A stretch of DNA of 64,000 bases from Diadophis punctatus similis. Lineage: Eukaryota; Chordata; Lepidosauria; Squamata; Dipsadidae. The notes beneath the pieces were generated by a model, which worked only from the letters and a program-made list of their open reading frames with translations, was not told the origin of the DNA and did no database searches. Positions within the stretch are counted from its first letter, which is position 1, and every line of letters starts with the position of its first letter. The position numbers were made by a program, and so were the translations under genes. Below, one piece after another: positions 36,942 to 49,700 of this stretch. The stretch lies in contig JALIGW010000217.1 of the NCBI GenBank assembly GCA_023053685.1, positions 1-64,000 on the forward strand, read 5' to 3'.

Positions 36942-37107
36942 GGGAACAGGAATATGTGTTTCATTTTCATTTCTGAGGTGTTTGTCAAAAGTCATGTTTT
37001 TGGGCTGTATTGAGTCCTAAGGCGAATGCGGTGTTAGACCTTGGGCTAGCTCTTCAGGGAAAGGTCGGAATCAAAAATCAAGCGAGAATTCGGCTTTCCA
37101 GCCTGTG
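36942..37107 (+). repeat. Chimeric monomer (one-monomer difference between sister blocks)
   Basis: GGGCTGTATTGAGTCC is joined to GAATGCGGTG and GACCTTGGG. In the downstream sister blocks (39.6-39.9 and 44.0-44.2 kb) these halves lie in separate monomers, the second of B type. One monomer was lost here or gained there. Its absence from 37.0 kb alone favours loss. Confidence 0.8.
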
Positions 37108-37274
37108 GGGAACAGGAATATGTGTTTCATTTTCATTTCTGAGGTGTTTGTCAAAAGTCATGTTTTTTGGCTGTGTTGAGTCCTAAGGCGAATGCTCTGT
37201 TAGACTTTGGGCTAGCTCTTCAGGGTAGGCTCGGAATCGAAAATCAAGCGAGAATTCGGCTTTCCAGCCCGTGG

Positions 37275-37442
37275 GGAACAGGACTATATGTGTTTCTTTT
37301 TCATTTCTGAGGTGTTTGTCAAAAGTGATGTTTTTGGGCTGAATTGAGAACTAAGGCGAATTCCGTGTTAGACATTGGGCTTTCTGTTCAGGGAAAGCTC
37401 GGAATCAAAAATCAAGCGAGAATTCGGCTTTCCAGCCTGTGG
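37275..37442 (+). repeat. 168-bp monomer (GGACTATATG insertion form)
   Basis: GGACTATATG replaces GGAATATG at positions 8-15, adding 2 bp. The form occurs seven times, at about 37281, 40103, 44417, 51219, 51387, 52219 and 63165. All are right of 37 kb, and most are paired with the E-type GAGAACTAAGG segment, so it marks a right-half lineage. Confidence 0.9.
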
Positions 37443-38474
37443 GGAACAGGAATATGTGTTTCATTTTCATTTCTGAGGTGTTTGTCAAAAGTCATGTTTT
37501 TTGGCTGTATTGAGTCCTAAGGCGAATGCTGTGTTAGACTTTGGGCTAGCTCTTCAGGGTAGGCTTGGAATCGAAAATCAAGCGAGAATTCGGCTTTCCA
37601 GCCTGTGGGGAACAGGAATATGTGTTTCATTTTCATTTCTGAGGTGTTTGTCAAAAGTCATGTTTTTTGGCTGTATTGAGTCCTAAGGCGAATGCTGTGT
37701 TAGACTTTGGGCTAGCTCTTCAGGGAAAGGTCGGAATCAAAAATCAAGCGAGAATTCGGCTTTCCAGCCTGTGGGGAACAGGAATATGTGTTACATTTTC
37801 ATTTCTGAGGTGTTTGTCAAAAGTCATGTTTTTTGGCTGTATTGAGTCCTAAGGCGAATGCTGTGTTAGACTTTGGGCTAGCTCTTCAGGGTAGGCTCGG
37901 AATCAAAATTCAAGCGAGAATTCAGCTTTCCAGCCCGTGGGGAACAGGAATATGTGTTTCTTTTTCATTTCTGAGGTGTTTGTCAAAAGTGATGTTTTTG
38001 GGCTGAATTGAATCCTAAGGCGAATGCTGTGTTAGACTTTGGGCTAGCTCTTCAGGGTAGGCTCGGAATCAAAATTCAAGCGAGAATTCGGCTTTCCAGC
38101 CCGTGGGGAACAGGAATATGTGTTTCTTTTTCATTTCTGAGGTGTTTGTCAAAAGTCATGTTTTTTGGCTGTATTGAGTCCTAAGGCGAATGCTGTGTTA
38201 GACTTTGGGCTAGCTCTTCAGGGTAGGCTCGGAATCAAAATTCAAGCGAGAATTCAGCTTTCCAGCCCGTGGGGAACAGGAATATGTGTTTCTTTTTCAT
38301 TTCTGAGGTGTTTGTCAAAAGTGATGTTTTTGGGCTGAATTGAATCCTAAGGCGAATGCTGTGTTAGACTTTGGGCTAGCTCTTCAGGGTAGGCTCGGAA
38401 TCGAAAATGAAGCGAGAATTCAGCTTTCCAGCATGTGGGGAACAGGAATATGTGTTTCTTTTTCATTTCTGAGC

Positions 38475-41400
38475 TGTTTGTCAAAAGTGATGTTTTTGGA
38501 CAATTGAATCCTAAGGCGAATGCTGTGTTAGACTTTGGGCTAGCTCTTCAGGGTAGGCTCGGAATCGAAAATCAAGCGAGAATTTGGCTTTCCAGCCTGT
38601 GGGGAACAGGAATATGTGTTTCATTTTCATTTCTGAGGTGTTTGTCAAAAGTCATGTTTTTTGGCTGTATTGAGTCCTAAGGCGAATGCTGTGTTAGACT
38701 TTGGGCTAGCTCTTCAGGATAGGCTTGGAATCGAAAATCAAGCGAGAATTCGGCTTTCCAGCCTGTGGGGAACAGGAATATGTGTTTCATTTTCATTTCT
38801 GAGGTGTTTGTCAAAAGTCATGTTTTTTGGCTGAATTGAGAACTAAGGCGAATGCTGTGTTAGACTTTGGGCTAGCTCTTCAGGGTAGGCTCGGAATCAA
38901 AATTCAAGCGAGAATTCGGCTTTCCAGCCCGTGGGGAACAGGAATATGTGTTTCTTTTTCATTTCTGAGGTGTTTGTCAAAAGTGATGTTTTTGGACTGA
39001 ATTGAATCCTAAGGCGAATGCTGTGTTAGACTTTCGGCTAGCTCTTCAGGGTAGGCTCGGAATCGAAAATCAAGCGAGAATTTGGCTTTCCAGCACGTGG
39101 GGAACAGGAATATGTCTTTCTTTTTCATTTCTGAGGTGTTTGTCAAAAGTGATGTTTTTGGGCTGAATTGAATCCTAAGGCGAATGCTGTGTTAGACCTT
39201 GGGCTAGCTCTTCAGGGAAAGGTCGGAATCAAAAATCAAGCGAGAATTCGGCTTTCCAGCCCGTGGGCAACAGGAATATGTGTTTCTTTTTCATTTCTGA
39301 GGTGTTTGTCAAAAGTGATGTTTTTGGGCTGAATTGAGAAATAAGGCGAATGCTGTGTTAGACCTTGGGCTAGCTCTTCAGGGTAGGCTCGGAATCAAAA
39401 TTCAAGCGAGAATTCGGCTTTCCAGCATGTGGGGAACAGTAATATGTGTTTCTTTTTCATTTCTGATGTGTTTGTCAAAAGTGATGTTTTTTGGCTGAAT
39501 TGAGAACTATGGCGAATTCCGTGTTAGACATTGGGCTAGCTCTTCAGGGAAAGGTCGGAATCGAAAATCAAGCGAGAATTCGGCTTTCCAGCACGTGGGG
39601 AACAGGAATATGTGTTTCATTTTCATTTCTGAGGTGTTTGTCAAAAGTCATGTTTTTGGGCTGTATTGAGTCCTAAGGCGAATGCTGTGTTAGACTTTGG
39701 GCTAGCTCTTCAGGGAAAGGTCGGAATCAAAAATCAAGCGAGAATTCGGCTTTCCAGCCTGTGGGGAACAGGAATATGTGTTTCATTTTCATTTCTGAGG
39801 TGTTTGTCAAAAGTGATGTTTTTGGGCTGAATTGAGAAATAAGGCGAATGCGGTGTTAGACCTTGGGCTAGCTCTTCAGGGAAAGGTCGGAATCAAAAAT
39901 CAAGCGAGAATTCAGCTTTCCAGCCTGTGGGGAACAGGAATATGTGTTTCATTTTCATTTCTGAGGTGTTTGTCAAAAGTCATGTTTTTTGGCTGTGTTG
40001 AGTCCTAAGGCGAATGCTCTGTTAGACTTTGGGCTAGCTCTTCAGGGTAGGCTCGGAATCGAAAATCAAGCGAGAATTCGGCTTTCCAGCCTGTGGGGAA
40101 CAGGACTATATGTGTTTCTTTTTCATTTCTGAGGTGTTTGTCAAAAGTGATGTTTTTGGGCTGAATTGAGAACTAAGGCGAATTCCGTGTTAGACATTGG
40201 GCTTTCTGTTCAGGGAAAGCTCGGAATCAAAAATCAAGTGAGAATTCGGCTTTCCAGCCTGTGGGGAACAGGAATATGTGTTTCATTTTCATTTCTGAGG
40301 TGTTTGTCAAAAGTCATGTTTTTTGGCTGTATTGAGTCCTAAGGCGAATGCTGTGTTAGACTTTGGGCTAGCTCTTCAGGGTAGGTTTGGAATCGAAAAT
40401 CAAGCGAGAATTTGGCTTTCCAGCCTGTGGGGAACAGGAATATGTGTTTCATTTTCATTTCTGAGGTGTTTGTCAAAAGTCATGTTTTTTGGCTGTATTG
40501 AGTCCTAAGGCGAATGCTGTGTTAGACTTTGGGCTAGCTCTTCAGGGAAAGGTCGGAATCAAAAATCAAGCGAGAATTCGGCTTTCCAGCCTGTGGGGAA
40601 CAGGAATATGTGTTTCATTTTCATTTCTGAGGTGTTTGTCAAAAGTCATGTTTTTTGGCTGTATTGAGTCCTAAGGCGAATGCTGTGTTAGACTTTGGGC
40701 TAGCTCTTCAGGGTAGGCTCGGAATCGAAAATCAAGCGAGAATTCGGCTTTCCAGCCTGTGGGGAACAGGAATATGTGTTTCCTTTTCATTTCTGAGGTG
40801 TTTGTCAAAAGTGATGTTTTTGGGCTGAATTGAGAACTAAGGAGAATTCCGTGTTAGACATTGTGCTTTCTGTTCAGGGAAAGCTCGGAATCAAAAATCA
40901 AGCGAGAATTCGGCTTTCCAGCCTGTGGGGAACAGGAATATGTGTTTCATTTTCATTTCTGAGGTGTTTGTCAAAAGTCATGTTTTTTGGCTGTATTGAG
41001 TCCTAAGGCGAATGCTGTGTTAGACTTTGGGCTAGCTCTTCAGGGTAGGCTCCGAATCAAAATTCAAGCGAGAATTCGGCTTTCCAGCACGTGGGGAACA
41101 GGAATATGTGTTTCTTTTTCATTTCTGAGGTGTTTGTCAAAAGTGATGTTTTTGGACTGAATTGAATCCTAAGGCAAATGCTGTGTTAGACTTTCGGCTA
41201 GCTCTTCAGGGTAGGTTCGGAATCGAAAATCAAGTGAGAATTTGGCTTTCCAGCCCGTGGGGAACAGGAATATGTGTTTCTTTTTCATTTCTGAGGTGTT
41301 TGTCAAAAGTGATGTTTTTGGGCTGAATTGAGAAATAAGGCGAATGCTGTGTTAGACCTTGGGCTAGCTCTTCAGGGAAAGGTCGGAATCAAAAATCAAG

Positions 41401-42454
41401 CGAGAATTCGGCTTTCCAGCCTGTGGGGAACAGGAATATGTGTTTCATTTTCATTTCTGAGGTGTTTGTCAAAAGTCATGTTTTTTGGCTGTATTGAGTC
41501 CTAAGGCGAATGCTGTGTTAGACTTTGGGCTAGCTCTTCAGGGTAGGCTCGGAATCAAAATTCAAGCGAGAATTCGGCTTTCCAGCCCATGGGGAACAGG
41601 AATATGTGTTTCTTTTTCATTTCTGAGGTGTTTGTCAAAAGTGATGTTTTTGGGCTGAATTGAATCCTAAGGCGAATGCCGTGTTAGACTTTGGGCTAGC
41701 TCTTCAGGGTAGGCTCGGAATCGAAAATCAAGCGAGAATTCGGCTTTCCAGCATGTGGGGAACAGGAATATGTGTTTCTTTTTCATTTCTGAGGTGTTTG
41801 TCAAAAGTGATGTTTTTGGGCTGAATTGAGAAATAAGGCGAATGCTGTGTTAGACCTTGGGCTAGCTCTTCAGGGTAGGCTCGGAATCAAAATTCAAGCG
41901 AGAATTCGGCTTTCCAGCCCGTGGGGAACAGGAATATGTGTTTCTTTTTCATTTCTGAGGTGTTTGTCAAAAGTCATGTTTTTTGGCTGTATTGAGTCCT
42001 AAGGCGAATGCTGTGTTAGACTTTGGGCTAGCTCTTCAGGGTAGGCTTGGAATCGAAAATCAAGCAAGAATTCAGCTTTCCAGCATGTGGGGAACAGGAA
42101 TATGTGTTTCATTTTCATTTCTGAGGTGTTTGTCAAAAGTCATGTTTTTTGGCTGTATTGAGTCCTAAGGCGAATGCTGTGTTAGACTTTGGGCTAGCTC
42201 TTCAGGGAAAGGTCGGAATCAAAAATCAAGCGAGAATTCGGCTTTCCAGCCTGTGGGGAACAGGAATATGTGTTTCATTTTCATTTCTGAGGTGTTTGTC
42301 AAAAGTCATGTTTTTTGGCTGTATTGAGTCCTAAGGCGAATGCTGTGTTAGACTTTGGGCTAGCTCTTCAGGGTAGGCTCGGAATCAAAATTCAAGCGAG
42401 AATTCAGCTTTCCAGCCCGTGGGGAACAGGAATATGTGTTTCTTTTTCATTTCT
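38475..42454 (+). repeat. 24-mer block, copy a of the 4314-bp-offset duplication
   Basis: Almost 4 kb recurs 4314 bp downstream. Rare shared states are CAGGATAGGCTT (about 38717), ACAGTAATATG (about 39437), AACTATGGCG (about 39506), GAATGCGGTG (about 39847), the 168-bp monomer (about 40103), GTAGGTTTGG (about 40382), TTTCCTTTTC (about 40779), CATTGTGCTTTC (about 40861) and AAGGCAAATG (about 41173). I noticed only a few differences, such as GACATTGGG against GACTTTGGG near 39528/43842 and CCCATGG against CCCGTGG near 41587/45901. Confidence 0.9.
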
Positions 42455-42788
42455 GAGCTGTTTGTCAAAAGTGATGTTTTTGGACAATTGAATCCTAAGG
42501 CGAATGCTGTGTTAGACTTTGGGCTAGCTCTTCAGGGTAGGCTCGGAATCGAAAATCAAGCGAGAATTTGGCTTTCCAGCCTGTGGGGAACAGGAATATG
42601 TGTTTCATTTTCATTTCTGAGGTGTTTGTCAAAAGTCATGTTTTTTGGCTGTATTGAGTCCTAAGGCGAATGCTGTGTTAGACTTTGGGCTAGCTCTTCA
42701 GGGTAGGCTTGGAATCGAAAATCAAGCGAGAATTCAGCTTTCCAGCATGTGGGGAACAGGAATATGTGTTTCTTTTTCATTTCTGAGG
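42455..42788 (+). repeat. Two-monomer unit between the 24-mer copies
   Basis: One 166-bp and one 164-bp monomer lie between the two 24-mer copies. They resemble the head of each copy: GACAATTG, AATTTGGC and an A-type monomer. The GAGCTGTTTG variant at about 42455 is shared only with about 38471, an offset of 3984 or 24 monomers. The dimer at 42419-42748 is thus nearly repeated at 42749-43078. Confidence 0.78.
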
Positions 42789-45700
42789 TGTTTGTCAAAA
42801 GTGATGTTTTTGGACAATTGAATCCTAAGGCGAATGCTGTGTTAGACTTTGGGCTAGCTCTTCAGGGTAGGCTCGGAATCGAAAATCAAGCGAGAATTTG
42901 GCTTTCCAGCCTGTGGGGAACAGGAATATGTGTTTCATTTTCATTTCTGAGGTGTTTGTCAAAAGTCATGTTTTTTGGCTGTATTGAGTCCTAAGGCGAA
43001 TGCTGTGTTAGACTTTGGGCTAGCTCTTCAGGATAGGCTTGGAATCGAAAATCAAGCGAGAATTCGGCTTTCCAGCCTGTGGGGAACAGGAATATGTGTT
43101 TCATTTTCATTTCTGAGGTGTTTGTCAAAAGTCATGTTTTTTGGCTGAATTGAGAACTAAGGCGAATGCTGTGTTAGACTTTGGGCTAGCTCTTCAGGGT
43201 AGGCTCGGAATCAAAATTCAAGCGAGAATTCGGCTTTCCAGCCCGTGGGGAACAGGAATATGTGTTTCTTTTTCATTTCTGAGGTGTTTGTCAAAAGTGA
43301 TGTTTTTGGACTGAATTGAATCCTAAGGCGAATGCTGTGTTAGACTTTCGGCTAGCTCTTCAGGGTAGGCTCGGAATCGAAAATCAAGCGAGAATTTGGC
43401 TTTCCAGCACGTGGGGAACAGGAATATGTCTTTCTTTTTCATTTCTGAGGTGTTTGTCAAAAGTGATGTTTTTGGGCTGAATTGAATCCTAAGGCGAATG
43501 CTGTGTTAGACCTTGGGCTAGCTCTTCAGGGAAAGGTCGGAATCAAAAATCAAGCGAGAATTCGGCTTTCCAGCCCGTGGGCAACAGGAATATGTGTTTC
43601 TTTTTCATTTCTGAGGTGTTTGTCAAAAGTGATGTTTTTGGGCTGAATTGAGAAATAAGGCGAATGCTGTGTTAGACCTTGGGCTAGCTCTTCAGGGTAG
43701 GCTCGGAATCAAAATTCAAGCGAGAATTCGGCTTTCCAGCATGTGGGGAACAGTAATATGTGTTTCTTTTTCATTTCTGATGTGTTTGTCAAAAGTGATG
43801 TTTTTTGGCTGAATTGAGAACTATGGCGAATTCCGTGTTAGACTTTGGGCTAGCTCTTCAGGGAAAGGTCGGAATCGAAAATCAAGCGAGAATTCGGCTT
43901 TCCAGCACGTGGGGAACAGGAATATGTGTTTCATTTTCATTTCTGAGGTGTTTGTCAAAAGTCATGTTTTTGGGCTGTATTGAGTCCTAAGGCGAATGCT
44001 GTGTTAGACTTTGGGCTAGCTCTTCAGGGAAAGGTCGGAATCAAAAATCAAGCGAGAATTCGGCTTTCCAGCCTGTGGGGAACAGGAATATGTGTTTCAT
44101 TTTCATTTCTGAGGTGTTTGTCAAAAGTGATGTTTTTGGGCTGAATTGAGAAATAAGGCGAATGCGGTGTTAGACCTTGGGCTAGCTCTTCAGGGAAAGG
44201 TCGGAATCAAAAATCAAGCGAGAATTCAGCTTTCCAGCCTGTGGGGAACAGGAATATGTGTTTCATTTTCATTTCTGAGGTGTTTGTCAAAAGTCATGTT
44301 TTTTGGCTGTGTTGAGTCCTAAGGCGAATGCTCTGTTAGACTTTGGGCTAGCTCTTCAGGGTAGGCTCGGAATCGAAAATCAAGCGAGAATTCGGCTTTC
44401 CAGCCTGTGGGGAACAGGACTATATGTGTTTCTTTTTCATTTCTGAGGTGTTTGTCAAAAGTGATGTTTTTGGGCTGAATTGAGAACTAAGGCGAATTCC
44501 GTGTTAGACATTGGGCTTTCTGTTCAGGGAAAGCTCGGAATCAAAAATCAAGTGAGAATTCGGCTTTCCAGCCTGTGGGGAACAGGAATATGTGTTTCAT
44601 TTTCATTTCTGAGGTGTTTGTCAAAAGTCATGTTTTTTGGCTGTATTGAGTCCTAAGGCGAATGCTGTGTTAGACTTTGGGCTAGCTCTTCAGGGTAGGT
44701 TTGGAATCGAAAATCAAGCGAGAATTTGGCTTTCCAGCCTGTGGGGAACAGGAATATGTGTTTCATTTTCATTTCTGAGGTGTTTGTCAAAAGTCATGTT
44801 TTTTGGCTGTATTGAGTCCTAAGGCGAATGCTGTGTTAGACTTTGGGCTAGCTCTTCAGGGAAAGGTCGGAATCAAAAATCAAGCGAGAATTCGGCTTTC
44901 CAGCCTGTGGGGAACAGGAATATGTGTTTCATTTTCATTTCTGAGGTGTTTGTCAAAAGTCATGTTTTTTGGCTGTATTGAGTCCTAAGGCGAATGCTGT
45001 GTTAGACTTTGGGCTAGCTCTTCAGGGTAGGCTCGGAATCGAAAATCAAGCGAGAATTCGGCTTTCCAGCCTGTGGGGAACAGGAATATGTGTTTCCTTT
45101 TCATTTCTGAGGTGTTTGTCAAAAGTGATGTTTTTGGGCTGAATTGAGAACTAAGGAGAATTCCGTGTTAGACATTGTGCTTTCTGTTCAGGGAAAGCTC
45201 GGAATCAAAAATCAAGCGAGAATTCGGCTTTCCAGCCTGTGGGGAACAGGAATATGTGTTTCATTTTCATTTCTGAGGTGTTTGTCAAAAGTCATGTTTT
45301 TTGGCTGTATTGAGTCCTAAGGCGAATGCTGTGTTAGACTTTGGGCTAGCTCTTCAGGGTAGGCTCCGAATCAAAATTCAAGCGAGAATTCGGCTTTCCA
45401 GCACGTGGGGAACAGGAATATGTGTTTCTTTTTCATTTCTGAGGTGTTTGTCAAAAGTGATGTTTTTGGACTGAATTGAATCCTAAGGCAAATGCTGTGT
45501 TAGACTTTCGGCTAGCTCTTCAGGGTAGGTTCGGAATCGAAAATCAAGTGAGAATTTGGCTTTCCAGCCCGTGGGGAACAGGAATATGTGTTTCTTTTTC
45601 ATTTCTGAGGTGTTTGTCAAAAGTGATGTTTTTGGGCTGAATTGAGAAATAAGGCGAATGCTGTGTTAGACCTTGGGCTAGCTCTTCAGGGAAAGGTCGG

Positions 45701-46768
45701 AATCAAAAATCAAGCGAGAATTCGGCTTTCCAGCCTGTGGGGAACAGGAATATGTGTTTCATTTTCATTTCTGAGGTGTTTGTCAAAAGTCATGTTTTTT
45801 GGCTGTATTGAGTCCTAAGGCGAATGCTGTGTTAGACTTTGGGCTAGCTCTTCAGGGTAGGCTCGGAATCAAAATTCAAGCGAGAATTCGGCTTTCCAGC
45901 CCGTGGGGAACAGGAATATGTGTTTCTTTTTCATTTCTGAGGTGTTTGTCAAAAGTGATGTTTTTGGGCTGAATTGAATCCTAAGGCGAATGCCGTGTTA
46001 GACTTTGGGCTAGCTCTTCAGGGTAGGCTCGGAATCGAAAATCAAGCGAGAATTCGGCTTTCCAGCATGTGGGGAACAGGAATATGTGTTTCTTTTTCAT
46101 TTCTGAGGTGTTTGTCAAAAGTGATGTTTTTGGGCTGAATTGAGAAATAAGGCGAATGCTGTGTTAGACCTTGGGCTAGCTCTTCAGGGTAGGCTCGGAA
46201 TCAAAATTCAAGCGAGAATTCGGCTTTCCAGCCCGTGGGGAACAGGAATATGTGTTTCTTTTTCATTTCTGAGGTGTTTGTCAAAAGTCATGTTTTTTGG
46301 CTGTATTGAGTCCTAAGGCGAATGCTGTGTTAGACTTTGGGCTAGCTCTTCAGGGTAGGCTTGGAATCGAAAATCAAGCAAGAATTCAGCTTTCCAGCAT
46401 GTGGGGAACAGGAATATGTGTTTCATTTTCATTTCTGAGGTGTTTGTCAAAAGTCATGTTTTTTGGCTGTATTGAGTCCTAAGGCGAATGCTGTGTTAGA
46501 CTTTGGGCTAGCTCTTCAGGGAAAGGTCGGAATCAAAAATCAAGCGAGAATTCGGCTTTCCAGCCTGTGGGGAACAGGAATATGTGTTTCATTTTCATTT
46601 CTGAGGTGTTTGTCAAAAGTCATGTTTTTTGGCTGTATTGAGTCCTAAGGCGAATGCTGTGTTAGACTTTGGGCTAGCTCTTCAGGGTAGGCTCGGAATC
46701 AAAATTCAAGCGAGAATTCGGCTTTCCAGCCCGTGGGGAACAGGAATATGTGTTTCTTTTTCATTTCT
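42789..46768 (+). repeat. 24-mer block, copy b of the 4314-bp-offset duplication
   Basis: This matches 38475-42454 with the same rare marks, for example CAGGATAGGCTT (about 43031), ACAGTAATATG (about 43751), TTTCCTTTTC (about 45093), CATTGTGCTTTC (about 45175) and AAGGCAAATG (about 45487). The match ends where copy a has GACAATTG (about 42483) and this copy has GGGCTGAATTG. Confidence 0.9.
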
Positions 46769-49700
46769 GAGGTGTTTGTCAAAAGTGATGTTTTTGGGCT
46801 GAATTGAATCCTAAGGCGAATGCCGTGATAGACTTTGGGCTAGCTCTTCAGGGTAGGCTCGGAATCGAAAATCAAGCGAGAATTCGGCTTTCCAGCATGT
46901 GGGGAACAGGAATATGTGTTTCTTTTTCATTTCTGAGGTGTTTGTCAAAAGTGATGTTTTTGGACAATTGAATCCTAAGGCGAATGCTGTGTTAGACATT
47001 GGGCTAGCTCTTTAGGGTAGGCTCGGAATCGAAAATCAAGCGAGAATTTGGCTTTCCAGCACGTGGGGAACAGCAATATTTCTTTCTTTTTCATTTCTGA
47101 GGTGTTTGTCAAAAGTGATGTTTTTGGGCTGAATTGAGAAATAAGGCGAATGCTGTGTTAGACCTTGGGCTAGCTCTTCAGGGTAGGCTCGGAATCAAAA
47201 TTCAAGCGAGAATTCGGCTTTCCAGCCCGTGGGGAACAGGAATATGTGTTTCTTTTTCATTTCTGAGGTGTTTGTCAAAAGTCATGTTTTTTGGCTGTAT
47301 TGAGTCCTAAGGCGAATGCTGTGTTAGACTTTGGGCTAGCTCTTCAGGGTAGGCTTGGAATCGAAAATCAAGCGAGAATTCAGCTTTCCAGCATGTGGGG
47401 AACAGGAATATGTGTTTCATTTTCATTTCTGAGGTGTTTGTCAAAAGTCATGTTTTTTGGCTGTATTGAGTCCTAAGGCGAATGCTGTGTTAGACTTTGG
47501 GCTAGCTCTTCAGGGAAAGGTCGGAATCAAAAATCAAGCGAGAATTCGGCTTTCCAGCCTGTGGGGAACAGGAATATGTGTTTCATTTTCATTTCTGAGG
47601 TGTTTGTCAAAAGTCATGTTTTTTGGCTGTATTGAGTCCTAAGGCGAATGCTGTGTTAGACTTTGGGCTAGCTCTTCAGGGTAGGCTCGGAATCGAAAAT
47701 CAAGCGAGAATTCGGCTTTCCAGCCTGTGGGGAACAGGAATATGTGTTTCTTTTTCATTTCTGAGGTGTTTGTCAAAAGTGATGTTTTTGGGCTGAATTG
47801 AGAACTAAGGCGAATTCCGTGTTAGACATTGGGCTTTCTGTTCAGGGAAAGCTCGGAATCAAAAATCAAGCGAGAATTCGGCTTTCCAGCCTGTGGGGAA
47901 CAGGAATATGTGTTTCATTTTCATTTCTGAGGTGTTTGTCAAAAGTCATGTTTTTTGGCTGTATTGAGTCCTAAGGCGAATGCTGTGTTAGACTTTGGGC
48001 TAGCTCTTCAGGGTAGGCTCCGAATCAAAATTCAAGCGAGAATTCAGCTTTCCAGCACGTGGGGAACAGGAATATGTGTTTCTTTTTCATTTCTTAGGTG
48101 TTTGTCAAAAGTGATGTTTTTGGACTGAATTGAATCCTAAGGCGAATGCTGTGTTAGACTTTCGGCTAGCTCTTCAGGGTAGGTTCGGAATCGAAAATCA
48201 AGTGAGAATTTGGCTTTCCAGCCCGTGGGGAACAGGAATATGTGTTTCTTTTTCATTTCTGAGGTGTTTGTCAAAAGTGATGTTTTTGGGCTGAATTGAG
48301 AAATAAGGCGGATGCTGTGTTAGACCTTGGGCTAGCTCTTCAGGGAAAGGTCGGAATCAAAAATCAAGCGAGAATTCGGCTTTCCAGCCTGTGGGGAACA
48401 GGAATATGTGTTTCATTTTCATTTCTGAGGTGTTTGTCAAAAGTGATGTTTTTGGGCTGAATTGAATCCTAAGGCGAATGCTGTTTTAGACTTTGGGCTA
48501 GCTCTTCAGGGTAGGCTCGGAATCGAAAATCAAGCGAGAATTCGGCTTTCCAGCATGTGGGGAACAGGAATATGTGTTTCTTTTTCATTTCTGAGGTGTT
48601 TGTCAAAAGTGATGTTTTTGGAGAATTGAATCCTAAGGCGAATGCTGTGTTAGACATTGGGCTAGCTCTTTAGGGTAGGCTCGGAATCGAAAATCAAGCA
48701 AGAATTCGGCTTTCCAGCCCGTGGGGAACAGGAATATGTGTTTCTTTTTCATTTCTGAGGTGTTTGTCAAAAGTGATGTTTTTGGGCTGAATTGAATCCT
48801 ATGGCGAATGCTGTGTTAGACCTTGGGCTAGCTCTTCAGGGAAAGGTCGGAATCAAAAATCAAGCGAGAATTCGGCTTTCCAGCCCATGGGGAACAGGAA
48901 TATGTGTTTCTTTTTCATTTCTGAGGTGTTTGTCAAAAGTGATGTTTTTGGGCTGAATTGAGAAATAAGGCGAATGCTGTGTTAGACCTTGGGCTAGCTC
49001 TTCAGGGTAGGCTCGGAATCAAAATTCAAGCGAGAATTCGGCTTTCCAGCATGTGGGGAACAGGAATATGTGTTTCTTTTTCATTTCTGATGTGTTTGTC
49101 AAAAGTGATGTTTTTTGGCTGAATTGAGAACTAAGGCGAATTCCGTGTTAGACATTGGGCTAGCTCTTCAGGGAAAGGTCGGAATCGAAAATCAAGCGAG
49201 AATTCGGCTTTCCAGCATGTGGGGAACAGGAATATGTGTTTCATTTTCATTTCTGAGGTGTTTGTCAAAAGTCATGTTTTTGGGCTGTATTGAGTCCTAA
49301 GGCGAATGCTGTGTTAGACTTTGGGCTAGCTCTTCAGGGAAAGGTCGGAATCAAAAATCAAGCGAGAATTCGGCTTTCCAGCCTGTGGGGAACAGGAATA
49401 TGTGTTTCATTTTCATTTCTGAGGTGTTTGTCAAAAGTGATGTTTTTGGGCTGTATTGAGTCCTAAGGCGAATGCTGTGTTAGACTTTGGGCTAGCTCTT
49501 CAGGGTAGGCTCGGAATCGAAAATCAAGCGAGAATTCGGCTTTCCAGCCTGTGGGGAACAGGAATATGTGTTTCTTTTTCATTTCTGAGGTGTTTGTCAA
49601 AAGTGATATTTTTGGGCTGAATTGAGAACTAAGGCGAATTCCGTGTTAGACATTGGGCTTTCTGTTCAGGGAAAGCTCGGAATCAAAAATCAAGCGAGAA

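Larger units (their letters stand above)
35284..38474 (+). repeat. Satellite stretch repeated about 16 monomers downstream
   Basis: About 35.4-37.0 kb matches 38.1-39.7 kb at an offset of 2656. After a one-monomer difference near 37.0 kb, the match continues at an offset of 2822. Marks include GTGTCTGTC (about 36314), GTGGGCATCAGG (about 36607), CATGTTGGG (about 36771), GAATGCGGTG (about 37025), GGCTGTGTTGAG with GCTCTGTTAG (about 37170-37200) and a 168-bp monomer at about 37275. Several of these tie it to 30.0-30.4 kb at an offset of 6294. Confidence 0.8.
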
